The notes below the pieces were generated by a model that ran no database searches, was not told the DNA's origin, and saw nothing but the letters and a program-made list of their open reading frames with translations. A DNA stretch of 64,000 nt from Branchiostoma floridae (Eukaryota > Chordata > Leptocardii > Amphioxiformes > Branchiostomatidae), in contig NC_049979.1 of the NCBI RefSeq assembly GCF_000003815.2, positions 7,034,729-7,098,728 on the forward strand. Reading direction: 5' to 3'. Positions 1 to 12,119 of the stretch are shown here, piece by piece. The translations under genes and the position numbers were made by a program. Positions within the stretch are counted from its first letter, which is position 1; every line of letters starts with the position of its first letter.

Positions 1-3000
1 GACATGGTAACCACCTCGCCTGGCGCTCCTGTCAGGGACAGTTCCACAGTGTCGCCGTACGTGTGGATGTTGGTCACCCGCTGGGGGGACATTGGGACCC
101 ACTTGTCTGTCTCACCAATGATCATTACCGTCTTGTTCGTCCTGTATGGTATCAATGCAAGAATCAATATTCACTAAATGGGTAGTAAAATTGATTTCTG
201 CTTAAAGTAATGTAGTGGTAATATACATATGTGGTGGTAATATAAGAATTATTTTTTAACAAAGCTGGTACAGAAACATGATAAATGGCATATTTTCCAG
301 CAATGGTACATTTAACGTTATGTAGTTAAATGGGTCATAGAAGAAATCGATTCCTACAATCTTGGCAGTGTTGCAGCAATTGTTGATTCTGTCCAACACC
401 AAATCTATATATATCATTACAAACTAAAATGTTATTAACAAATCCGTTATACACATATGCGACATCTAGCGGCACGTACAGGAGGTTCAGGAAAGGTGAG
501 GTGTACCACACGGCGAAGTCGTCCTTTCCGCACTGCTTTAACAGCAGGTTTTCTGAGGCAACACCGAACGGTGTTAAGGATGTCGTTGTAAACGGCAACG
601 TAAAGGCCATGCCGAACATCATCTGGAGAAGATAATCTTTTTTAAATTTTTTTTTATTTGCAAATCCATGCCCGTAGGCTAATTGCAAGGTACAAATAGT
701 AAAAAAGTAACAAGTTTCTATTCTATACATCTATCTATATGCATGATTCTACATTCTTTACTGGGGGGTTTGACTTCTTCTTTGGAAGCAGTGGCTGATG
801 AAAGGAGATAATAAAGATGTCGTCGATCGAAAACTCATTTCAAGAACACCAGTTTATTTTCCTATCTTAAGCCAGGGTCTGTTTTGGTCACGTCTCCAGT
901 GCATTTTGTTACCTCCATGACATGTCATGGAGGTTATATTTTACCCTGCGTTTGTGTGTGTGTGTGTGTGTCTGTCAACAAGATAACTCAAGAACGGCTG
1001 AATGGATATTCATACTTAGTGTGTTGGTGGGGTGTGATAAAAGCTGGAAGTGATTAGATTTTGGGCCCCCTAGCGGCTTCCCTTGGTACTGCAGCGCAAC
1101 TTCCGGGTTTGCTATTTCGGTGTTCTGAACATGCTATGGTCACGATTTTTAAGGATTAGATAGCTCTTGTGCTCAGAAACAAATGACATAAGTTTGGGCC
1201 CCCTAGCGTCTAGTTTTGGGATAGCAGGGGCATTTTTGTCAAAAACTTCTGAAGAGGATAGCTCAAGTAGGGAACAACGGACTTTCATGATTTTTGGTAT
1301 GTAGGTACCTCAGACAATGTTGTACAAAATGAAATGCTAATTATGCAAAATAGGAGAAAATTTGCATAATTAATGACAACATTCAATCATAGCAGTTTTT
1401 TCTATGTATCTCTTGTCTTGGACATGATATGGTCTTGAAATTTGGGTGGTAGATAGCTTTCAGTGTTATGACAAAGTAGAGCAAGTTTCAGCCCCCTAAC
1501 ATTCAATTTGGGACCTGCAGGGGCGTTTTTGTCAAGACATTCCAAAGTGGATAACTGCAGAAAGGATTGACGGATTGGCATCATATTAGGCATGCGGGTA
1601 CCTTAGGCAAAGATGTTCATAATGATATACATGTTATGCAAATGATGAGTTAATTTGCATAATTAATGAGTAAATTGTGTAATTCCATTGTTTTCAATAA
1701 CTGGGCTTCAATAAATGTAACACATGGTAATTATGATAGGTAGAATATAAGCAGATACCAAATATGGTAATGAGGAACTTATTTGCATAATATATGTAAA
1801 AATTGCAAAACCGCTTTATGATCAATAATGGTAATTTTATAATTGTGACATGTGTACGTTAGTCAATGATGAACAACACCATGCATAAATTATGTTAATG
1901 TTTTAGTCAAGTGCATGAAATTTACGAAAGCTCTAAATTTTCATGGAGGTATGAGGTCGCCGAACTCTAGTTTGTTTTACTGTCGATTTTTTTATTAGCT
2001 GATTTCAGATCCTCGTGGAATCTGTTGTAAAATTCCCATAACTTTTGCAAATAAAGAACAAGAAGCGAAGAAATTAAGGAAAGATAAGGATATTGTCAAA
2101 CTGCCGTCTTGCTCCTTATTAAGTTATTTACATAGCTTTTCTCGGAAGATTCTCGGAACAGTCGTATGGGAATCTCACATAGATATTAGCCACCAGTCAT
2201 GCCATTGACGGCAATATATCTATGAGTAGAATGATACCCCTCTCTCCTCACCTCTCCGAAGCCTGCCGTGACGGAGGTGATGTTCCAGTCGACCTGCAGG
2301 TCCGCAGCCAGGATGATCCCAAACCGGAAGCCGGAGATGTCGCTGTACGTCGTCCACACCTCACCCTTAGGACCCAGATCAAGCTGGAACGCTTTCTGTA
2401 GTCGGTAGATGTCCCCAGTGAACACCACACAAATACTTATGCCCCTCAAGCATTATCGACCTCTGTGTTCCCTTAATCATGATCGTTACGTTAAGTGTAT
2501 TGCATGTCCAAATCAACAGTTATCACACTTCACTACATTTGTTCATTTTTAGCTCACTCTATAGGTTGACATTTTTTTATTAGCTAATTTGAGATCCTCA
2601 TGAATTGATAGTTATCACACTTGACTACATTTATTCATCTTTAGCTCACTATATAGGTTGACACTATGAACTAGAATGAAGTACAAGACTTCGGAACCTG
2701 TGCGATCTGTAGGTCTATAGCTGTTGCTGGTCGTGATGGCTTCAGCAGGAGACCTTCTGCATTGCAGGACCTGCAAGACAAGTCAGTGGCAGCGTTAAAA
2801 ATAACAGATAACTTACAGAAATAAGAGGTAAATGTAGATACATTCCAAATCAGAAAAGGTTATACATGGAGCTTTGTGTGAAATTCAAATATTATCACAA
2901 TTGAATATTGGGGGGAAATTTGATCAAAGATAATTGAATCATCACTCCTGACGAAGGTCAACGGATGTGCGGCCGAAAATTCGAGGTGAGCAAATTTTGT

Positions 3001-6000
3001 GTTGTATGACAGTAGAAAAACTTCAATATGGATTATATCAACACAGATGAGCTTTCATGCTAATTGATTAAAGACGTTTTTGTTTCCATCGATCCACTTT
3101 TAACGAGGAAGTTCTTCTAACCTCATGATGAGCTTGACATCCGCGCCCTTCACCATGTCGCTCGGTCCAACCGGCCCGGCGCTGAGGGTGGTTACAGCCG
3201 CCTGGAGTCGCGGGTAAGGCTCCGTAGCATGGCCTTGATGCGTGAGTATGGTAGAATGGTCAAATATGGCTTTGAGCTGTCGAGGACATACTTTCGTCTT
3301 CTTTTATGCTATTGGCGTTGTGTAAAATGGTTACGTTAACTCCTCGGGCTGTTTTCAGACAACGACTTATTCTCCTTCAAGCTGAGCGTTTATGCAAAAA
3401 AAGATTTTTCGCCCAACGTGGGGCTCGAACCCACGACCCTGGGATTAAGAGTCCCATGCTCTACCGACTGAGCTAGCCGGGCTATTTTATGATTAGTAAG
3501 TGTCAGTTTAAATTACAGCCAAACAGGACTGTTCTCCGTACCGTATGGACTGCCAGTTTGGTTCGTGGTACTCCAGAACGTGTCCTTGTAAGGGCGCACT
3601 CCGAGCGCATGCGCCATGATGGACCCGATGCCGATGCGCCACTGCTCGTTCCCAGGGTGGTAGTCACCACTAACTCGAGCCTACATGCGCAACAATGGTC
3701 CTGAGAAGGTTTTTAAAGCATATGCACACAGTTATATGGTCAAACGTCTGACAAGCCCAAATTTCAAAATGGTAGGTCCGCGAAGTATCATTTCTGTCAT
3801 TTTTTATCTCTTTTTTTTTTCAATTGAGTTTAACAACATTTTGTGGAAGGATTGACAATCACATTTGTCAACCACAACCACCCGGAGATCTGATTGTAAG
3901 GCTTGATCCACTCACACCAAGAAGGACCACTAGCCTTTCTGTCATAAGGGGCACTGGTAGCATAAGTGTAACAGCTATATGTCCTATGTCTGAAATACGC
4001 TGTAACACAGGCGTTATTCCTCCAATTGGCGTCACTCTCTGACTTGTCTATATTTTATCTAGTCCACAACAATATTCAAGTTAAATCGTCTTGTAGTCCT
4101 AGAGGTTCAAATTGATTGCTAGGTCAGGTAACACTTTTCTGTGTATCTCGTCTGATATGATAACATAGCTTTACCTAGCCTGGGTACCATGCGGAAAGTA
4201 GTTCGCTCCGGCGTTCATCATATACTATATACAGTCGCTTCTCGCTATGACATTCATTATACACTGTATACTGTCGCTTCCCGCTCTGACATTTATTACA
4301 CACTGTATACTGTCGCTTCTCTGCTGTTCTCATGATAGCAGAAGCGAACATAGAAGCAAACTGCTATCCGGATGGCACCCAGGCTAAGCTTTACCTGTGT
4401 AACAGCGGGAATCTGTACACTCTGCAGCGCGTGTCGCGGGTTGGCCATGCAGTACTGGATGTTGAGGTCGTGTGAGGACGCCGCCTGTCCGAACTGCATC
4501 AACCATTGCTTCCCCAGGCTGGTGCTGGACAGAGTCGCCTTCAGACCTTTGAACTCCACATCAAGCCAATCCTGACGTCGTAATTAACCAAACAAATTGA
4601 TTAGCAACCAAGCGTCTGAATGTTTTATAGTCAAGTCCGTACGATGTCGACATGCATGTTACGAAATTGTTGGTGGTAGTAAGGCCACACTGACTTAATT
4701 CTATGAATGACATTCGAAAGCGCATTAATTTTCGTCTGTTGTCAAAAAAATGAGGCCACATGTTACACAATAGCATCCCCGGTTAATCAGAATTTCATGC
4801 TTGCCAGAGGATCTGCTCTTCAGGGTAGGGGACACTTGCATGGTCAGCGCATGGGGCCGCAGCGCCCTTGTTCCTTCTTCGGATAAGAATTAAAATATAG
4901 ACATCATTGTACTGGCGACGATGGTCTCTACAGGCTTACTGCATGTGAACGAAAGACAAATCAAACCTGGGAAAGTATGGTCTGGAGGTGGCCATCCGCA
5001 TTTTTTTATGTACTATTTTTTTTTCGCCCGCGTGCAATAGTTTTTCGGTGTCAAAAGGATGTCATCCATAGAATTAAGTCGGTGTGGCCTAATAGTAAAC
5101 TTACTTCATTCAGAAGGTCTATTACCTGTTCATAAACGATGAGTCCCCACTCGGCAGACTGGGTAAACAGGTCGTCCCAGAACATCTGTGAAGAGAGACC
5201 AACACATGTCATTTCAGCACCACGGACAGGGAGAAAGGTCAGGGTGGTATATGCGCCATGCATCTTCAATAGCTTTGTCGCTAGCTACAACGAAATGCTG
5301 TGCACTGCATTTGACTATTCTAGAAGTACAGTAGAAGCTGCTTAATTGCACGGTCTATTTTCCAGTGAATCTCGTGCAATTATCCGGCTGGTGCAATAAT
5401 GCGAAGTTATTCAGCTGGACCGCACCGGTTTGGGATTTTGGGATTCCGTGCAGTTAACAGAAGTGTGCGTTAATCCGTTGTGCAAATAACTGGCTTCTAC
5501 TGTATCAGCCTTGCTTTGACTTCTTTTCATTTCTACAGTACAAGGGATTTTATGAGATACCTTTTAGTCATCTTGAGTTTTCATCATTAGTATCCCAGAG
5601 GCGTAAGCGACTTATGCCAACATTTACTGATATTGAAATATGATTGTTGTTTGACGTGCTCCTCACCATGTCTATCGGCATTGACGTCGTCGACTGCTTT
5701 TCAACGATAAAGCTGTAGTTTCCGCCATTTTGTTTCGCGTACGTGGTGTCTTTTGCCCTAGAAAAGAAAAACCCGCTCTTAGATGCAAAGTCTGTAAGAT
5801 AAACGTATCATTGACAGAAAATCATCGTTGACACAGCATTTAACGAGATGAAAGCCACTTCCGACCCAGACACAAACCCGCGTCCCAGAACTCCGCCTGC
5901 AGCTGTTTGGTACCAGGCGGAGTTCTAGCGACATGTCTGCATAGCAGAATGGATGAAAGTGTACTCACCAGTATCTATTGTGCGCAACAATAGGGAGTCC

Positions 6001-9000
6001 TATCTTTTCATACAGAGCCCTGAGGACATAAAAACCAAGCGACATTGCAGTTACTTACGTACTGAATAGGTGATTTAAGAGTCACACAATCTGCCTCGGA
6101 GAGAGATAAGCTGAACCATTGTTCATAATTGTTAACTTTGCCTCATCTGCATATATTTGAGGTGAAAGCTAAGGGTCTGTACAGCCATTATGTGACACAC
6201 AGTTTTTGTGTAAAAATGCTACATCGATCGCGTAAATGACGGGCGAGCACCAATCGGTTTTGCCGTGCTGTGGCGTCACCTGAGTCCGTTCGGGAAGACG
6301 TCCGGCCGCGCGTCCCACGTCTTCACCCCGCCTGCCACGCCTTTGTAGTACCACCAGGAGTCCAGCTGCAGGTACCTGTGGGGACGGGATTTTTTGTTTG
6401 TTTGTTTGTTTGTTTGTTTGTCAATCGTTGCGTGTCATGTCGTTCCTTCTGTCGCGATTTGTTTTCCTTTTCCTTTTTTTATTATGTGTGTTAAGTGGCT
6501 TTACAGTCGGTCAGTCAGAACAAGGACGCTCTATATAACGTCCTTACTCAGAAAGACAAAAGTTAGTTCGAGAAAACAATCCGTTTAATGTCAATGTTTA
6601 AAGAAATGCATTGAAGAGAATGCGACTCACCTGTAAGGTATCCCAGCCTCCTTTGTATAAGCCATCACGTCCACCATGGTCTCTTCATAGTTCTTCCCGG
6701 ATTCCGTGTGGTAGTAATAGTAAGCTCCTATCAGAACAGAAAACAGAAAGTTAGACTCGTGATACCATTGCAGAAATCAGCCAACGTCTTGACGCCGAAC
6801 TTTTTCCGATATAACCTTCTTTGTGATTTGTCTTAAACTAAGGGCACAATCCGATGTACGTGCAATTTGTCCGTACGTTTTTTTTGGGAGGCCACGTCCG
6901 CCACGTATTTCTGAAAACGTTCAGGCTGTACAGGGCAGGCGCGTCGCCCATACTGGCACGTACGGGGGGCCAATCCGCAGCCCGATGGCACACAAAGTTT
7001 TCCCTGCACGTACAGTTCTACGGTGTGTCTGCGTGCTCCCAAATCCGTCGGATTCCATACGACTTCGTACGGAGGCGGTACTCACGACTTACGGATCCCA
7101 AAAGATTGCCCACGTTTTGGCACGTAGACAGCACGTATTTGCATGTACGGCGGGTTTACGCTCTATCCAACTGAAGACTTCATTGGTTCTTCCGGCGTCG
7201 GTGAGAAGTGATGATACTAACCGTTATCTGTCCAATAGCCGATGTAGTTGCTGGCAAAGTCACTCTCTGTTCTTGCCCTAGTTTTTCCGTATTGCTTCAT
7301 CAGTGTCCCTCCCCACTCGTGTAGTGCCTGCAAGGTGTGTACAGAAAATATATTGATTGGTCGTTCTCTTGTTGTTTCTTTCTGGACTCGGTTATGTTTA
7401 TATCATATGTTTAAATCAGTATAATTGCACCTTACTGTCCTTCTGCATTGAAGCTCGTCACTTTAAACTTCATATTCGGGGCCAAGGTGTTATCGTCTTA
7501 CCACCGCCGAAGGATACATGATACTTTTACCTTTATTTGTAAAACATATGCAGTTATTTTCTTACTTTCGCGTTACCTACCTGGTTGATACCTTTGTCAT
7601 AGAACAGGATGGTCTGATAGTCAAAATTTGGTGGGATGTTTTCCACATCCCCCATGATGCCATAGTTGACCTCTCCGCCGAACGTGCCGCCCCCCGTGCC
7701 GTTGTGCCAGACCGAGGCCGCCATGAACTGACTGAAGGGGGACAGGACCACGGTGTGCAGGGTCCGGTCGAAGATGGCGAGAGGACCGCCGGTGATGCCG
7801 GACCGGATCCCTGTCGTCTGGTAATACCACCTGTGGCAGACACGACAGACAGTCTCTCATCCGTGAATAGTTTCATCAGGTCGGTACGTCGCGGAATAAA
7901 GAGACTCTTCTTACACAACCATTGCTTTATTCTCACCAACGTTTCAGTGACCGTCTGTCACATTCTTCAGGGCAATTCTTACTGGTTCGCATTGTACATC
8001 AGGACAGATGTCGCTGCTCAGACAGTTTCTATCACAAGGCATAATGCTATTAATAGAATATATTTTTGGAGGCGCGCTTAACCTTTAGTTCATAGTTGCC
8101 TGGTGATAACAACTTCTACTGTCCATAGCCGTGCTGTAAATGTGCGTGTTGGCCGGGCATGAAGAGACAAGTGAGGTAGTCTTGGTGGACTAACTATCCA
8201 GCCAACATGTGGCCAAGGTATTGATGATATATATACAACATATACAATGATATATAATATTATGATTCTCACCACACTGAACCTAGACTAAAACAGGAAC
8301 TACGTATCACTCAGCTTTGCCGTGCTTATAAAGTGTCCTTGCTCATTACAAAACCGGGGACCACTGTTCGATGCGAAAACGTCTCAGCCTATGCTACAAC
8401 AGTAGATTGTACTTACTCTCCGGCCCCGATGCTGGCCCCTCCGAACATGTTCCCTCCGAAGGACAGGTAAGCGAGTAGGCCCGCCTGCCCCTCCAGCGCG
8501 ATGGTGGGAAACCCCGTGCAGGTGTGTTCCTGGTTCCCGACGCTGGTGCCGTTCGCGCCGTCTGGGAAGTGCTACACAACATACCAGACAGCAGTTGAGT
8601 TCATGAGTTAAGGGTGAGACATGTCCCGCGCTCCTCTAATACCAGATCTCTTATTGCTGGGTTCTCAAGAAGACATGCCATCATTGTTGCGTGCAAGCAT
8701 TGAAGCCAGAACACATTGCTGTACTAATATGTTGCAGAGATGGATAGATACCAAACAGAATTGTATCATATATGTATAACTATATGTTTGTGGGTACAGT
8801 ACAGGAAATCCACAGAGACTACGTATACATAAATTGAGTAACTGTCCAACAGCGTTAGCGTTACACACAGCACCTTCCCTCCAAACGAATATTTTGTCCA
8901 ACCGTTACATCGTGCCGTGTATCTCACCCCCGATAGGACGATACAAGAAGTGTGCGGCACCAATTTCACATACTGTACTCGTTGTTACCTCCGCGAAAAT

Positions 9001-10008
9001 GGAGGTATTGTTTTCGTTCTAGGTGTTAGTTTGCTTGTTTGTCGCTGAGTGTGTCCCCAGTTATATTTTCTATTGACATTAAATGTATTTCTGACCTGCC
9101 CAAACACGACAGCAGGTGCATCCATGTAGTAACGGTAGTATGTCTCCACCCTGACTCCCCCGGCCTGCCAATGGATGGACTTGTACTGGTACTTCCCCAG
9201 CGGGTCGGTACCCAGGCCGCTAGCGAATGTAGTGTACAACAGACTGCCATCTGCCGTGCTGTACAGCTTCCCATTCACCTAGTTATGGACACAGGGATCA
9301 ACCGATTCTGTAACCCATCGACAACTAATCACTAGATTGATTACTGACTGTTAATGCGACGTATCAAAATTAATTAATAGGCTGAGGATCTGACAGTGAT
9401 TACGCTGATGTCTTTGAAACTAGCGTTGTAGTCTTTAGCCCCCCTCCATATAGACGTACTGTTGTACTGGCATAAGTAAGAAGGTTGTATCCAACCAAGA
9501 AGGTGTAACAATATATTTTAACACGGCGTACGAGATTAATACAAAAGATTTCCCTGTACCTGGAAGAAGATATCTGCGCTGTTGAAGCTAAGAGTTGAGT
9601 TTGGTACGTTCAGCTTAAACCCGCCTGAAGCCTGGTCCACAACAAGGTTGATCGGGTTCGTGTCCGTCGGACTGAAGGCTGTAAACAGACAATACGGGAA
9701 CTTGATTCAATGCAGGTATTCTGAGTATTGATGCATGCACCTGATTAAAACACACAAAATGTCCTCTCTTACCTCGTACGTTACATCAACCGACCACAGC
9801 AAGTCGAAGGTGCCAGACAGTACTTGATAGAGGATGGGCGACGGTGTCATGCGTGCAGTAACTCGTAATGTGAAACGCCCCCTTCCCACTACCGTCACCC
9901 CACCCCCACTTTTCCACTGCCTCGCCGTTAGAAATAGAGGTACTCAAAACTTAACTTGCCTGTCACTACCCCCAGCCATGTCAGCAACAGAAGGAAAATG
10001 TGCCCCAT
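1..10008 (-). CDS. Secreted glycoside-hydrolase-like protein, 18 exons, 3' end beyond the window
   Basis: Exons in transcript order: 10008-9960, 9678-9560, 9278-9096, 8571-8417, 7830-7581, 7327-7222, 6727-6631, 6375-6280, 6019-5969, 5757-5667, 5185-5126, 4571-4395, 3680-3542, 3233-3122, 2770-2698, 2395-2252, 622-480 and 141-1. All junction phases agree, giving about 728 codons without a stop. The start MGHIFLLLLTWLGVVT is a signal peptide, so the product is probably secreted or lysosomal. An N-terminal beta-rich half (YSTADGSLLYT, GGASIGAGEWYYQTTG) is followed by a probable TIM barrel: GYWTDNGAYYYY, RYLQLDSWWYYKG, VAHNRYW, FWDDLF, YEQDWLDVEF and SGDYHPGNEQWRIG. The Asp in LQLDSWW recalls the Asp of GH36/GH27-type barrels; this is inferred by eye. 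A beta-rich C-terminal part follows. Intron 1 appears to use a GC donor (AG|GCAAGT). Substrate is unknown. The family call is tentative, but the gene itself is secure. Confidence 0.8.
911..1950. repeat. Dispersed repeat with ACCTCCATGA ends
   Basis: The block starts ACCTCCATGACATG at 911 and ends TCATGGAGGT at 1950, so its termini are inverted. Inside are a (TG)n run at 952-970, the phrase AAGATAACTCAAGAACGG at 979-996, and repeated AT-rich segments with TTTGCATAATTAATGA. A diverged relative with the same internal phrase lies at 41843-42410. It fills the intron between the exons at 2252-2395 and 480-622 of the glycoside-hydrolase-like gene. No transposase reading frame is visible. A short piece of similar start (ACCTCCGCGAAAATGGAGGT) also occurs at 8990-9009. 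Confidence 0.6.
3410..3482 (-). tRNA. tRNA-Lys (anticodon CTT)
   Basis: The minus strand folds into a normal 73-nt cloverleaf. The acceptor stem pairs GCCCGGC with GTTGGGC through two G-U pairs. The D arm carries TAGCTCAGTCGGTAGAGC (internal A box). The anticodon loop is CTCTTAA, so the anticodon is CTT (lysine). The T arm has GGTTCGAGCCC (internal B box), and the discriminator base is G. There is no intron. A T-run on the transcript side is not obvious. It lies inside an intron of the glycoside-hydrolase-like gene, between the exons at 3542-3680 and 3122-3233, in the same orientation. Confidence 0.95.
4222..4325. repeat. Tandem repeat, about 2.5 copies of a 42-bp unit
   Basis: The phrase (C)TGTATAC(T/A)GTCGCTTC(T/C)CGCT.TGACATT recurs with a period of about 42 bp. 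It sits in an intron of the glycoside-hydrolase-like gene just below the exon at 4395-4571. The copies differ at several sites, so the array is not very recent. Confidence 0.7.
4681..5091. mobile_element. Non-autonomous TIR element, AAGGCCACA family
   Basis: The left terminus AAGGCCACACTGACTTAATT (4681) and the right terminus AATTAAGTCGGTGTGGCCT (ending 5090) are inverted copies, each followed inward by a GAATGACATT/GGATGTCATCC-like segment. No coding capacity is visible. Related elements with AGGCCAC/AGGCCATG termini lie at 44961-45216 and 46028-46542. It sits in the intron between the exons at 4395-4571 and 5126-5185. Confidence 0.7.
5327..5504. mobile_element. MITE with TACAGTAGAAGC termini
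   Basis: TACAGTAGAAGC at 5327-5338 is repeated inverted as GCTTCTACTGTA ending at 5504. The inner arms are only partly palindromic (GTGCAATTATCC, GTGCAAATAACT). No coding capacity. Intronic in the glycoside-hydrolase-like gene. Confidence 0.65.
6388..6421. repeat. (TTTG)n microsatellite
   Basis: About eight uninterrupted TTTG units. It lies just upstream, on the minus strand, of the exon at 6280-6375. The short open frames reading MFVCLFVCL here come from this repeat and are not genes. Confidence 0.9.
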
Positions 10009-10105
10009 TCTAGACCATGAAGCCAGTAATGACGGGAGAATCAGATGAGTTTATTGTACGAAGGCTTGCCTCTGCTATACTACTGTCCGGTGGCTCTGTC
10101 GGTGT

Positions 10106-11136
10106 GGGTTCGCTTAAAAGGCTGGGCTGTCTACCAGGCCAGGCTACCTGGCCTGTCTACCTGGCCTGGCTATCACGTCAGGCTGCTCAGATCCCCCCAT
10201 TCATAGCCCCATCATATGGCACTCAGCCAAAATAGCTGATTGACAGGCATAGTAATTGCTAATCTCAAACCCTGCCAGTGACCTGATGCTGGCCTGTCCA
10301 CCACTGGCTGGGTCCTTTGGGAATGTGTCTCAGGGAGGCCTTGCTTGCAGCGTGTCAGGAACACAAGTACCAGTACTGTGTGGGTGTATGTTTGTGTGTG
10401 TGTGAATGTGTGTGTGTTTGTGTGTAAGAATGGGCTTGCCAGCAACAGAAATTCGTTTCTTTATTGAACGTCTGTCTTCTAGAACAGAAACTATCTCAGC
10501 TTATGCAACAAGAAGGAAGTCAGCATATCACTGTAAAGCTAAACTTGTACTGACCAAGGGGGTATCATTACATGTACCTCCTTGTTCTCTATGCTAGTAT
10601 GCCATGTTGACATATACAATCTCGGTAGTCACATAGCCTTTTTGAGGCTGTGGATTGTTATCCACTGTACAATTTTTGTGTCTAGGACAGAGCCCAATCC
10701 TCTCCTTCCACTGCCAATATTCTCTCCAACCCCCTTGTACAAGTTGGAGTGGGGATTTTAAGTACTGTAATCAGCACAGATTTTGTGACATGTCAAAAGA
10801 TTTGAACCCATGACCTCTGTTTTTAGGTCTAACAACCTACAGCATGTACCGAACACATGTGCTGGTACAGTACTTGAATGTGTTCCTGACACAGTCCGTA
10901 AATGAAGGCCTTCCAGACACATTCCCGAAGGGTCCAGCCAGTGGACAGGCCAACCTCAGGTCACTGGCAGGGTTTGAAATTAGCAATTACTATGCCTGTC
11001 AATCAGCTATTTTGGCTGAGTGCCACATGATGGGGCTATGAATGGGGGGATCTGAGCAGCCTGACGTGATAGCCAGGCCAGGTAGACAGGCCAGGTAGCC
11101 TGGCCTGGTAGACAGCCCAGCCTTTTAAGCGAACCC
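10106..11136. mobile_element. Foldback DNA transposon, non-autonomous, 10-bp TSD
   Basis: The element starts GGGTTCGCTTAAAAGGC and ends GCCTTTTAAGCGAACCC. It is flanked on both sides by CTGTCGGTGT (10096-10105 and 11137-11146), a perfect 10-bp target-site duplication. The inverted arms run about 10106-10378 and 10850-11136. They contain repeated CAGGCCAGG/CCTGGCCTG units, so they could form a strong hairpin. The loop (10379-10849) holds an impure (TG)n tract and no coding sequence. A 9-10 bp duplication with long terminal inverted repeats is typical of Mutator-like elements; the superfamily assignment is inference. Confidence 0.85.
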
Positions 11137-11614
11137 CTGTCGGTGTCAGTCTATTCGCAGAACGGCTTCTGAGGCCTAGGTCACCCACGATCAGGCAAAA
11201 GTCTCGTGCCGATTCCAAAGTCCAACGACCCCCAAATCAAAGGTCATTCTGGTTAGTTCTGTTGACCTGCCGTGACCAGTCAAACCCCATTTAATAGAGC
11301 ACACAAGGACATGTTGTGAAGCGGGTCACGATTTGACTGCTATATTCTAACCATAGTTTAGAATGGCGTAATGATTACATATCTAACATCCCTTACGCAA
11401 TGCAGCCACGCAGATAAGTTGCATCGCAAAATGACAGCTACCTCCTGAAATTATCACCGTGTAATAAATAGACTCTGTCTGTGAGCGGGACGTCAAACCT
11501 TCCTGACTTTCAGTCACCTTTGACCCCGAAACACGAATGGAAATGCAATAATATACACAATAACTTGTAGGTTAACAAATGACCCGCGTGGTACGAACGG
11601 AACTATAGTTTGAG

Positions 11615-11750
11615 TAATCTCCAACCAGATCCACGGTGCGTAATGCATAGTATCAAACTTACCGGTGCCCGTTTGACACTCTTAGCCGGCTATACTCCTT
11701 GGCCAGCTTTGATACTATCTTATGGCACCGTAGGATCTGCTTGGAGATTA
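11615..11750. mobile_element. MITE, TAGTCTCCAAGCAG family (diverged copy)
   Basis: Termini are TAATCTCCAACCAGAT and, inverted, ATCTGCTTGGAGATTA, with inner arms TAGTATCAAA/TTTGATACTA. The flanks TAGTTTGAG (11606-11614) and TAGTTTGCG (11751-11759) match at 8 of 9 positions and are probably a 9-bp target-site duplication. Sister copies lie at 41586-41765 and 54136-54264. Confidence 0.8.
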
Positions 11751-12119
11751 TAGTTTGCGGTGGGTTTGAAAGAGAGGGGTTGGATACAGGTGATGAGTTG
11801 TTCCAATATTGACAAAGGATTGTGAATGGGCTAAACGACTCGTTCATTTAGGTTCGTTAAATCATTTTTTTTTGTACATAGCCAACATAGCATAACATTA
11901 TAACTTCAGTCTGTGACTACAACCAAGCTGTCTCAATTGTACCTTGTTGGCACGTCATAGCGTTTAGCCGCGCCTTTTCCTGGGCACTTTCCGCCTTTTG
12001 TTGTGATGACGTCATCGAAATCTCCACCGAAACTAAGTTAGCCAATACACTGTTTACAGTAAACTTTGACTCAGATTTTAATCAATCACTACATAGCGAA
12101 TCGGTCAATACTAGGCGCT

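Noticed and set aside
4681-5091. CRISPR-like regular repeats here or elsewhere
   Set aside because: No evenly spaced identical repeats with unique spacers were found; the repeats are TIR elements or simple tandem arrays, and the genome is animal.
7518-8081. 187-aa plus-strand frame
   Set aside because: Antisense shadow of the glycoside-hydrolase-like exon at 7581-7830, which has better conserved motifs and phase.
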